Shown here one piece after another: positions 16,927 through 24,708 of a stretch of DNA of 64,000 bases (position 1 is its first letter; each line of letters starts with the position of its first letter). A program made the position numbers and the translations under genes. Below the pieces are notes generated by a model that was not told where the DNA came from, did not search any database, and saw only the letters and a list, made by a program, of their open reading frames with translations. Location: assembly GCF_003987275.1 (NCBI RefSeq), contig NZ_PIQF01000004.1, forward strand, positions 1 through 64,000, written 5' to 3'. This DNA is from Idiomarina seosinensis (GTDB lineage Bacteria > Pseudomonadota > Gammaproteobacteria > Enterobacterales > Alteromonadaceae).

Positions 16927-19762
16927 TCTGATAATAGTCTGGTTAGTTATGCTAGGGTTGCTGTGCAGTTTAACGACCTCTGTGTGGGCAGCCGAAGTGG
17001 TAACCGTTTCGGCGCAAACCGATCGAGTAAAACTCAATCAACACCTAGCCTTTAGAGTCACCCATGATAATTTTTCCCTGGCTCAAATTGGTCTTGAAAA
17101 TCCAGAGCGCTGGGAGTCTTTTGAAAAACTTCGCTCGCATCAAAGTGGTGCTGACAAGCCACTGATCTGGGGTGCAGCGCGGTTGTTTAACCGGAGCCCT
17201 TCAAGTCAGCGTTACGTCGTAGACTTAGGGGGAGCTTATATTGATAAGGCCTCGATTTATTTAATTAACCAAGGGGGAGAGTTAATTGACTCTGCCGCTG
17301 TGTCGTTTAATGAGGCTTTGGTAAATCGCCCTTATTTATCGCAACAGATGATGCTGCCCTTCGATTTGCCAGCTAATCAGACTGCCTGGTTAGTTATTGC
17401 AATGCAGCAATGGCCACAACAAGTGAATACCATCTCGCTATGGTCACCACAATCCCTGCAACTGCACATTCAGCAAAAGCAAACTGCTTTGGGGGTTAAC
17501 GCCGGGGTGCTGTTATTACTCTCGGTAGCTGCTTTCACTTTGGCTCGGGGTGCACGTCGGCGCCTGCAAATCAGTTTAGGAACCGCCAGTGTGACGTTTA
17601 TTTTCGTTATGCTGCTGCATAGTGGTATCTGGATTACTTATTTCTCTCCGTACAGTCCGGGCATTGCAGGACAGCTGCTGCCCTTTGCCAAGCAAGCACT
17701 TATCGTTGCGTTAGCCTGGTTGTTGTGGGAAGGAACTCAGGTGTCGCTTAAAGGAACCCGATGGCAAAAGCTGTTGCTAGCTACATTTCTTATTGTGCTG
17801 GCGCTTATGATTGCCCAGCCTTGGATCGAAGGGTTGCGAACTGCGTTCTGGCTTGTCGCCCAAGTCAGTGCATTAGTAGCCCTTACTGCCGTTGTTATTT
17901 GGCGAGTTTTAAGACGTTCCAATGATGGCATAACTAAATGGTTCTCGTTGTTGCTGTTACCCTTAATGGTAATTGCCTGGTTGCTGATAATGCCTAGAGT
18001 GAGCACTGTCTGGCAGGGGTTGTCAGGGATTGTTCTGTACACCCTGCTGACTGCCAATATTCTGGCTCTGATTTTAGCTCAGCTGGATAAAGCTTTGCAC
18101 CGCCTTGATTATCGCATTAACAGCTTAAAAGCGATGAAGAAATACTACCGTGATGGTTATTGGCGATTTCTTAACCGCAGTGGTGAAGGATGGTTTGAAC
18201 TGACTGATAATCACCAATGGCACCGGGTCAGTAAGCGTTTTCTGTTTATTTTAGGTTTGCCGGGTAGAGAATTTCTATGTCGCCACTGGCCAACGGCGAA
18301 CAAGCTCTTTGGCGAGCAAGCCGTTACCTGGAAAGATGAGCAACGAAAAGAAAGCTGGCGCCACCTAACCTCGTTGGAACGCATGGACGGTAAAACGATT
18401 TGGTTAGAAGTTGAAATCTTCAATGATGGTAGAGGTCGCATCCAGGAAGTGACTCAGCAAGTCGAAGCTGAAATGCACTTGAACTTTTTGACCAAGCACG
18501 ACTCGTTGACCGGTTTGTTAAATTACCGCGAATTGCACCGGGTATTACAAAAGCAACTGGATCGAAATAAGGGTGCGACATTGTTAGTCGTTAATATTGG
18601 TGGATTACAGGTTATTTATGACCAAATTGGCCCGACAACCCGTGACCAGGCGCTGTTACAGTTAGTTTTGAGTATTCGCGATAGGCTGCCGCAGAACGCC
18701 AGAATATCGCGTCTGTCTGACCATAGGCTTGGCGTATTGTTGAACGACACCGAGCAAGCCGGATTTGCCCTCGCCTATCAGCTAGTTCAGCTGTGCCGAG
18801 AGTTTCGTTTTTCGACCCAGCACCGGGTGTTTCAGTTTACCGCTAATGCGGGCTTGGCGATTGCCAAAGAGGATACGGTTAGTGCAACCAGTTTGGTACG
18901 TAAAGCGGAAGAGGCATTAAAATTAGCGCAGCAGCTCGGCGACTACAAAGTTCATAGCGCGACCGATAACGATCAAAAAAGATTGCAGCAACAAGCGGAG
19001 CAAGATTGGGAAAAACGTCTGCGAGATGCCTTAAAAAATGAGCGATGGGCGCTGTATCAACAGCCAATGCTCAGCGCTTCGCACCAACGAGATAAGCATT
19101 GCTTTGAAGTATTACTGCGTTTACCAGAGGACGGGAATAAAGATCCTGATGAAGCGTTGGCGCCTCAGCAGTTTTTAAATGCCGCATTGAAAGCGGGTGT
19201 TATGGGTAAGGCCGATCGTTGGTTAATCCGCCAGGTATTTGATTACTTTAATCAAAACACGTTTGAAGCGACCCGGACCTGGCGCTGTCACATTAACTTA
19301 TCAGTGCAAAGTCTCGAAGATAGCGACTTTATTAGCTTTATCGAACAGGAGTTAGAAAAATCAAATTTAAAGCCCGCACAACTTGCGTTTGAAGTCGCTG
19401 AACCGATTGTGTCGGATAACTTTGAGGAAGCCTACGAATTATTTAAACAACTGCATGAGCTGGGTTGTGCAACGGTTATCGACCAGTTTGGAACTGGGTT
19501 TAATTCGTTCAGGTTATTGCGGCAGTTGCCCTTAACCCAGATTAAGATCAACCGCTTTTGGGTACAGAATATGCTATTGGACGCGATCGAAGCGGAACTA
19601 GTATATTCCTGCATCAAGCTAGCCAAAGCAGCGAATGTGGAGGTGAGTGCTGTTGGTGTAGAGAATGATGAAACCCGAACTGTGCTGGTCAAGCAGCAAA
19701 TAAATTATATTCAAGGTTATATTTGTGGTAGACCTAAGCAGTGGCAATTGGCGAAAAATTAA
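16910..19762 (+). CDS. 7TM-receptor GGDEF-EAL protein with degenerate catalytic motifs
   Basis: The 950-residue sensor protein has a signal-type first helix, a periplasmic 7TMR-DISMED2-like domain (about 30-190), a block of seven membrane helices (~195-395), a PAS-like linker, a GGDEF domain (~525-690) and an EAL domain (~705-945). The GGDEF motif is replaced by SDHRL (near 604). The EAL motif reads EVL (FEVLLRL, ~731), and the metal-site DDFGTG reads IDQFGTG (~857), with KIN in place of KID. Some EAL residues remain (INLS, FEVAE, VGVEN, QGYICGRP). The likely role is binding or relaying c-di-GMP signals, in the style of CsrD-type degenerate proteins, not making or cleaving it. This is inference from the motifs. 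Confidence 0.88.
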   Translation: MSLKSSLIIVWLVMLGLLCSLTTSVWAAEVVTVSAQTDRVKLNQHLAFRVTHDNFSLAQIGLENPERWESFEKLRSHQSGADKPLIWGAARLFNRSPSSQRYVVDLGGAYIDKASIYLINQGGELIDSAAVSFNEALVNRPYLSQQMMLPFDLPANQTAWLVIAMQQWPQQVNTISLWSPQSLQLHIQQKQTALGVNAGVLLLLSVAAFTLARGARRRLQISLGTASVTFIFVMLLHSGIWITYFSPYSPGIAGQLLPFAKQALIVALAWLLWEGTQVSLKGTRWQKLLLATFLIVLALMIAQPWIEGLRTAFWLVAQVSALVALTAVVIWRVLRRSNDGITKWFSLLLLPLMVIAWLLIMPRVSTVWQGLSGIVLYTLLTANILALILAQLDKALHRLDYRINSLKAMKKYYRDGYWRFLNRSGEGWFELTDNHQWHRVSKRFLFILGLPGREFLCRHWPTANKLFGEQAVTWKDEQRKESWRHLTSLERMDGKTIWLEVEIFNDGRGRIQEVTQQVEAEMHLNFLTKHDSLTGLLNYRELHRVLQKQLDRNKGATLLVVNIGGLQVIYDQIGPTTRDQALLQLVLSIRDRLPQNARISRLSDHRLGVLLNDTEQAGFALAYQLVQLCREFRFSTQHRVFQFTANAGLAIAKEDTVSATSLVRKAEEALKLAQQLGDYKVHSATDNDQKRLQQQAEQDWEKRLRDALKNERWALYQQPMLSASHQRDKHCFEVLLRLPEDGNKDPDEALAPQQFLNAALKAGVMGKADRWLIRQVFDYFNQNTFEATRTWRCHINLSVQSLEDSDFISFIEQELEKSNLKPAQLAFEVAEPIVSDNFEEAYELFKQLHELGCATVIDQFGTGFNSFRLLRQLPLTQIKINRFWVQNMLLDAIEAELVYSCIKLAKAANVEVSAVGVENDETRTVLVKQQINYIQGYICGRPKQWQLAKN

Positions 19763-19777
19763 TAGGGAATATCTGGC

Positions 19778-20797
19778 ATGGCCGAGCAGCACACTAACAG
19801 CTGGCAGTGGGTAGCCAGTGATGGTTACGAGATCCCGCCAACACCAACAATACTAGCATTACAGCGTTGGTGGCGCTCGATTAGCGCTCAATGGGAGAGC
19901 GATCAAGAGGACGGTTCAGCAGAGCTGGGTCAGGTAGCAAATTCACAGCCGCTGCAGGTCGACGGCGCTGACGGAATTGCCGCACTCGATCAATATTTAG
20001 CCGAATGGCTTAGTAACGAAAATGATGGTGGTTCATTACGCTGGATTATTAGTCCGCCCTATTCACATGTTAAACCGATTGCCCAGGACTGGTTAACGGC
20101 TAACGGCTTTGAAGAATTAAAAATACCAAACAGAGATAAGTTGGCACTTAACCAACTAGAAGGTGATATTTCAATTACTGGTAACGGACCTTGGTTTGTG
20201 CCAGAGCTTGGTCATGCATTTTTACGACAATCAAAAGGGTTGCGTTGGGTTAGGTTGTTTTTTGCCAAGGCTTTATCCGGAGAGCTGGGTAAAGGTGTCG
20301 TTATTTGTGACAGTTGGGCATGGCAGTTTTTACAGCAGTTGTGGCCGGTGAGTGGGCAGCAAACATTAACCTTGCAGGCCTTCGATAGTGAGCGTTTGAG
20401 GCAGCTAGGGTTAGATCGGGATGAGCATCAGCTAAAACACTTAGCGGCTCTGTCACGCGGTAACTTGGGGGTAGCCTGTGCTTATTCGAATAGCAGTTAC
20501 CATAAAAGAGTTGGTGACCAGCAATCTCCGTTCGAGTTACCAACTATGCCAGTAGAGACAACGGATTATACAGCGTTCATTTTGCACGCGTTATTACTGC
20601 ATTGCGGGCTGACTCAACATCAGTTGCAAAACGTGTTGCCTATTGTGCCGCCAACGCACCTGGATATTGAGTTACACCAACTTCGCCAGTGCGGCTTAAT
20701 AGAATTGCTGAAATCTAACTGGCAAGTTACCGCGCGCGGTTATCCTGTTGTGCGCCAGGCGCTAGTATCTCGTGGCTTATTAGCGGATGCGTTTTAG
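19778..20797 (+). CDS. Conserved-looking protein of unknown function upstream of mscS
   Basis: The 339-residue soluble protein is not recognised. There is no signal peptide, membrane segment or Walker motif. The N-terminal third is rich in Trp (SWQWVASDGYEI, LQRWWRSI). The middle contains an NGPWFVPELGHAFLRQ block that looks like a structural core. The last ~75 residues have the shape of a winged helix-turn-helix (LTQHQLQNVLP, then IELHQLRQCGLIELL and a GYPVVRQAL end). It begins 15 bases after the GGDEF-EAL stop, and the mscS-type gene starts 11 bases after it, so it may couple signalling to the channel. No function is claimed. Confidence 0.7.
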   Translation: MAEQHTNSWQWVASDGYEIPPTPTILALQRWWRSISAQWESDQEDGSAELGQVANSQPLQVDGADGIAALDQYLAEWLSNENDGGSLRWIISPPYSHVKPIAQDWLTANGFEELKIPNRDKLALNQLEGDISITGNGPWFVPELGHAFLRQSKGLRWVRLFFAKALSGELGKGVVICDSWAWQFLQQLWPVSGQQTLTLQAFDSERLRQLGLDRDEHQLKHLAALSRGNLGVACAYSNSSYHKRVGDQQSPFELPTMPVETTDYTAFILHALLLHCGLTQHQLQNVLPIVPPTHLDIELHQLRQCGLIELLKSNWQVTARGYPVVRQALVSRGLLADAF

Positions 20798-20808
20798 GGA
20801 GAGTTGCG

Positions 20809-21618
20809 GTGGAAAATTCAGCAGCAAGTGATGTGGCAGGACTCTTTAAAGAAATGACCTCGACTATATTAATCGAGGTTGCAGCTATATTAATCAGTGC
20901 TTGGGCCTTAGTTTGGATGTCGCAGCGAATACTGCCCTGGCTTGCTAATCAGCTGCACGGCAAAAAGCGGCTGTATACGTTGGCGCTGGTGCCAATGCTG
21001 CGAATTATCATTTTAGTGGCAGCGCTGGTACTTATTGTCCCCAGAGTCGTCGAACCAACGATTCAAAATATGGTTGCCACGCTTGGAGCCGCAGGCTTAG
21101 CCATCGGCTTTGCGCTAAAAGACTATGTAAGCAGCCTAATCGCAGGCGTAGTAGCGATACACGAAATGCCCTATCGGCCCGGGGATTGGGTATTAGTTGA
21201 TGGAGTTTACGGCGAAGTAAAACATATCGGTATGAGAACCGTTGAGTTGGTAACCAGTGACGATACTGTCATTTGGGTCCCTCACTTAAAGTTATGGGAT
21301 AACCTGATTCACAATGCGAATAATGGTGGACCCAGTTTAATGTGTGTCGCCGAATTCTATATAAAACCTTGTTATGACGCGTTTATTATTCGTGATGCAC
21401 TGGAGGATATAGGTTTGACAAGCCCCTACTTGCAGCTTGCCAAACCTGTCACTGTGACCATTAAAGAGGAGCCTTGGGGAACGCGTTATCGGTTAAAAGC
21501 TTACCCAATCGATCCTCGTCAGCAGTTTCAGTTTGTCACCGATCTAACCGCCCGTGGCAAACAGCGGTTGCTCGAGCTTGGCGTTGAGTTTTCTCAGGTC
21601 GAGACCACTAAAATTTAG
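20809..21618 (+). CDS. Small-conductance mechanosensitive channel (MscS family)
   Basis: The 269-residue inner-membrane channel has an N-terminal helix (~20-42), a second (~58-80), and the pore helix TM3 with the Gly/Ala-packed pattern LGAAGLAIGFALKDYVSSLIAG, followed by the beta domain (YRPGDWVLVDGVYGEVKHIGMRTVEL) and an alpha-beta C-terminal vestibule domain. Start is GTG at 20809 behind GGGAGAG. It is similar in length to E. coli MscS. It opens under membrane tension to release solutes. The gene is the third in a tight rightward run and its stop overlaps the stop of the convergent channel gene by 4 bases. Confidence 0.92.
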   Translation: MENSAASDVAGLFKEMTSTILIEVAAILISAWALVWMSQRILPWLANQLHGKKRLYTLALVPMLRIIILVAALVLIVPRVVEPTIQNMVATLGAAGLAIGFALKDYVSSLIAGVVAIHEMPYRPGDWVLVDGVYGEVKHIGMRTVELVTSDDTVIWVPHLKLWDNLIHNANNGGPSLMCVAEFYIKPCYDAFIIRDALEDIGLTSPYLQLAKPVTVTIKEEPWGTRYRLKAYPIDPRQQFQFVTDLTARGKQRLLELGVEFSQVETTKI

Positions 21619-22694
21619 CGCTTACCGAGATAGTTATCGAGCGAGTCTCGCCAGGCCTGTGACTGAATAACTTTTAGTAGCTCACGGTTAACTGGTTCGC
21701 GCAAAGCACTACCTTGTGGCAAAACAAAGCCGTAGTCCTGCGGTAATACTCGGTCGGGTAGCAACCGAATATTGTTTAATGCCTGCGAGCGTAGTGAATA
21801 TCGTAAAATCGGCTCATCGTAAATAACCGCATCCAGTTCGCTATTATCGAGCTTGTTAAGAGCCTCATTTAACCTGGAAAAACTCTGGTAACCAATATTC
21901 TGCTGCTCGAGCCATTTTGCTGTGGCAGAGTTTGCCAGCGTGGCAACTCTTGCAGTGGATAAATCGCTGGCGCTACTGACCTTAGATTGAAATTGTGAAA
22001 CAGTTAACGAAGAGGCGATAGAAGCGGTAAAGCTGGATATTATAATGACGCAAGTAAACATCCATAGAAGACTCACCACGCGACCACCAAAACTTCGTGG
22101 CGACTTGTCCCCATAACCCACGGTAGTCATCGTTACAGCGGCCCACCAAAAGCCAGAACCTAGTCCTTTAACGGGATCACTGGAGAATTCTTCTGGGTTC
22201 TTCTTCCGCTCAAAAATCCAGACTAAGGTGCCGGCGAGAAATAAAACCCCCGCCAAGATTAATATAACCTGCAAGAACTCAAGCGAGAAAAACTGCTTGG
22301 TAACCGCCCACCAGGTTGAACTGTCGTTACTCGGAACAGCGATTGCTAAACCAGAATTGTGAAAAGGCTGGCTAAAATCGAGGACTTGCTCTCGTTGGGC
22401 TGTGATTGTTAATGCACCAATGCCAATATCATAGTCGCCTGCTTCGACGCCTAACATGAGTTCATTTAATGGTAACGGGTAAAGTTCATATGGCCGGTCG
22501 AGCTGAGTTGCGATATCTTGCCAAAGCTGCATCGCCAGGCCGTCGAATTGTTCATCATTTTTTATCACGAAAGGGGCGTTCACTCGTACGGCAACTTTTA
22601 ATGGTGATGCTTGAGTATCAGCTGCTGTTGTCGCGGCAACTAAAGGAGCCGAGGGCAACAACAAAGCCAACAATAAAACCAGGCGAAAAAACAT
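21615..22694 (-). CDS. Prokaryotic ionotropic glutamate-receptor-like K+ channel (GluR0 type)
   Basis: The 359-residue protein has a signal peptide (to ~22). Substrate-binding lobe S1 begins at LKVAVRVNAPFV and contains GLAMQLWQDIA and DIGIGALTITAQREQVLDFSQPF. It is followed by membrane helix M1 (~135-160), a re-entrant pore loop with the potassium selectivity filter TTVGYGD (~190), helix M2 ending in SFTASIASSLTV (which resembles the SYTANLAAFL signature of animal glutamate receptors), and lobe S2 (ARVATLANSATAKWL, DAVIYDEPILRY, YGFVLPQGS). This S1-M1-P-M2-S2 order is that of cyanobacterial GluR0: an amino-acid-gated K+ channel of the inner membrane. The ligand is not predictable with confidence. 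Confidence 0.9.
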   Translation of the reverse strand: MFFRLVLLLALLLPSAPLVAATTAADTQASPLKVAVRVNAPFVIKNDEQFDGLAMQLWQDIATQLDRPYELYPLPLNELMLGVEAGDYDIGIGALTITAQREQVLDFSQPFHNSGLAIAVPSNDSSTWWAVTKQFFSLEFLQVILILAGVLFLAGTLVWIFERKKNPEEFSSDPVKGLGSGFWWAAVTMTTVGYGDKSPRSFGGRVVSLLWMFTCVIIISSFTASIASSLTVSQFQSKVSSASDLSTARVATLANSATAKWLEQQNIGYQSFSRLNEALNKLDNSELDAVIYDEPILRYSLRSQALNNIRLLPDRVLPQDYGFVLPQGSALREPVNRELLKVIQSQAWRDSLDNYLGKR

Positions 22695-22745
22695 TGCGTA
22701 GATCCTTGCGAATTTTAATTTGATTTTAATTAAGAATATAAAGCT

Positions 22746-22805
22746 AGCTTGCAGGCTTTGTTCTTGACCTGCAAGCTGTTTGTAGAGAGAATGAGAATCG
22801 TTACT
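22746..22805 (+). promoter_or_regulatory. Promoter with inverted repeat and Fur-box-like site
   Basis: A 10-base perfect inverted repeat (AGCTTGCAGG at 22746-22755, CCTGCAAGCT at 22768-22777) encloses a candidate -35 TTGACC (22764-22769). A 17-base spacer leads to GAGAAT (22787-22792). Bases 22787-22805 match the 19-base Fur consensus at about 14 positions and cover the -10. The ATG of the downstream gene is at 22826 behind AGGAG. Iron repression of that gene is a prediction. Confidence 0.5.
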
Positions 22806-22825
22806 AATAACATCAGGAGTTTACA

Positions 22826-23209
22826 ATGACCCGTTTAGTCTTACCTATTTTGGCTCTCGTTTTCGCAGTATCGATGCCAGCTTTGGCGGATGATGATGAA
22901 AAAAAATATCAGCACTTTAAACCCGAGTCCGCTGAAAATCTGAATCAGGCAATTAACAACCTGAATCAATACAATCAGGAGCTTAAAAAGCTAGTCAGCG
23001 GCGACCTGTCAGCCGAAGAAATGAGCAAAGTCCATGAACTGACTTATACTCTTGAAGTTGCTCTGCACCGTTTAAATGAAGAGTTAGAAGGAGCGGCAGA
23101 CTCTTTGGAAGAAGTTCATCTGGGCTCCGAAGAAATGAATAAAGAGCGCGTTAAAAACAACGGCAAGAAATACCTAAAAACCTTGTCTGAGGTATTAGGC
23201 GAGAAGTAG
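22826..23209 (+). CDS. Small periplasmic helical protein (DUF6746-like)
   Basis: The 127-residue exported protein has a signal peptide that ends at PALADDDE (~residue 22). The mature part is almost all helix and strongly charged (FKPESAENLNQAINNLNQYN, then a long ELTYTLEVALHRLNEELEGA segment). I recall similar proteins under the name DUF6746; this label is tentative. It stands alone, converging on the aldolase gene 4 bases away, and is preceded by a Fur-like site, which hints at a link with iron limitation. Function unknown. Confidence 0.75.
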   Translation: MTRLVLPILALVFAVSMPALADDDEKKYQHFKPESAENLNQAINNLNQYNQELKKLVSGDLSAEEMSKVHELTYTLEVALHRLNEELEGAADSLEEVHLGSEEMNKERVKNNGKKYLKTLSEVLGEK

Positions 23210-23213
23210 TCTC

Positions 23214-24311
23214 TTACAGGCTATTTATAAATTGCTTGAAGTGTCGCAGCCAAAAGCTTTGTGGTTGCGACATAGCGTTTCTACCGACAGGAACTTCACA
23301 AATGCTGTGTCCGGAGTCGCCAGAGCGCGGTAGCGGTAGAATCACCACGCCATACTCCTGCACGTAATCGGCCGCTTTTTCTGCCAGATAGTCAGGTGGC
23401 AGTGCAAATTTTAAATGAAACATCGCTGCTTGAGGTGGGTTAGGTGTAACTGTAATACCACCGATATCAGCCAAGGCCGAGCCTAACGACCGCGCGTAAT
23501 CAACAGCTTCCGGCATGACCGGTAGGTTGTCTCTCAAACCCCGGCGAGCAGCGAGGATTTCCGGGTAAAGGCTAATGACATTGCCGCCAGCTCGACGAGC
23601 CCATACTTTAGCTTCCTCAATGACGTCGGTTTCAGCAGCTAGAATGTCGCCGCTAATACCGCCTAGGTCTTTATAAAAGCTGACATAAACCGAATCAAAT
23701 AAGCGACATATATCTGCCAGGCTTTGCTGGTAATAAGTCGGAGCTTGCCACAGACGAGCGCCATCCAGGTGCAACCGAATGCCATTATCTCTGGCCCACT
23801 GAGATTGCGCTTTCAGTTCGTCCCAGTCAGGTAACTGACCACCAATTTCACGCATCGGTAGCTCAATTAATAAAGCAGCTAATTCGGAAGCTGGCATTGA
23901 GTTTAAATCGGCAAGCGCTATTGGGCGCTCTCTAAGACCTACCGGTTTTGTTGTAAGTCCCCAAAGCTGCTCAACGCCCATCTGTTCATGTAATAGCAGG
24001 TGTGAGGTTGGGTGCAAAGCAACTGCTGGCTTTCTGGTTTGCTGGCTGTGAATTTTTAGTACCATTGGCTGTGCAAGGGTGCCGGTTGGCAAAAATAGCG
24101 CGGCAGGTTTGCCGAGAAGGTCGGCGACCTGTTGTTCAAACGTTTCAATTAAATCACCAGAACCATAAACATCGCGTTGTTCATGATTCGCTAGCTCTTC
24201 AGCAAGGGACGTTAACTGCTCGGCCATAGATGATTGTGGCTGGCGCAGTATACTATGTGACGCTTGCTGGCATGCTAGCAGGTAACGATTTTTGGTGCTC
24301 TGATCGATCAT
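23214..24311 (-). CDS. Threonine-aldolase / beta-eliminating lyase family PLP enzyme
   Basis: The 365-residue fold-type I PLP enzyme resembles low-specificity L-threonine aldolase (threonine/allo-threonine to glycine plus acetaldehyde). It has ANHEQRDVYGSGDLIETFEQ at the N-terminal active site, LPTGTLAQ (PLP-stacking region), LHLDGARLWQ with the PLP aspartate (~180), and the Schiff-base lysine in VSFYKDLGGISG (~212). The lysine motif SFYKDLGG differs from the usual SKGLGAP, so an exact substrate is uncertain. It appears monocistronic; 27 bases separate it from the zinc-ribbon gene upstream. Confidence 0.85.
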   Translation of the reverse strand: MIDQSTKNRYLLACQQASHSILRQPQSSMAEQLTSLAEELANHEQRDVYGSGDLIETFEQQVADLLGKPAALFLPTGTLAQPMVLKIHSQQTRKPAVALHPTSHLLLHEQMGVEQLWGLTTKPVGLRERPIALADLNSMPASELAALLIELPMREIGGQLPDWDELKAQSQWARDNGIRLHLDGARLWQAPTYYQQSLADICRLFDSVYVSFYKDLGGISGDILAAETDVIEEAKVWARRAGGNVISLYPEILAARRGLRDNLPVMPEAVDYARSLGSALADIGGITVTPNPPQAAMFHLKFALPPDYLAEKAADYVQEYGVVILPLPRSGDSGHSICEVPVGRNAMSQPQSFWLRHFKQFINSL

Positions 24312-24338
24312 AGTGATGCCCTAATTTAAAAGCCTAGG

Positions 24339-24590
24339 TTATTTCATGTGCACTTTGCCGCCAATCATTTTGTATACCGGCGCCCCTCGCATCATGGTTT
24401 CTCGTGCAAACTCCTGGCCGCACCCAGGGCAGTGACAGGTCTTAGTGGTATGGTCTTCGACAATGCGCTCCAAAAAGCACTTCACTAAAGCGCCCTTGCC
24501 GCCCTTCCGATACTTAAAAATAGGCGCTTTACATTGCAGACAAGAAATCTGAACCGTGCGTTTTGGACCTTTTTTATTCGGCTTTGCCAT
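24339..24590 (-). CDS. Small zinc-ribbon protein
   Basis: The 83-residue basic protein has two CxxC knuckles: CLQCK (residues ~17-21) and CHCPGCGQ (~52-59). Together they form a probable four-cysteine zinc ribbon. The N-terminus is lysine-rich (MAKPNKKGPKR), suggesting nucleic-acid contact. No family is recognised with certainty. It lies in the same orientation as the aldolase gene and may share its transcript. Confidence 0.75.
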   Translation of the reverse strand: MAKPNKKGPKRTVQISCLQCKAPIFKYRKGGKGALVKCFLERIVEDHTTKTCHCPGCGQEFARETMMRGAPVYKMIGGKVHMK

Positions 24591-24708
24591 AAAGTCAAAA
24601 ATCTCCTGGCAGCTGAATGGGTGAAAAATGTTTCACTCAGTGTAACAAGCGCGCTATAGTTTTTCTTCCTCCTTGCTGACGAATACTCACAACTATAAAG
24701 GTACTAGC

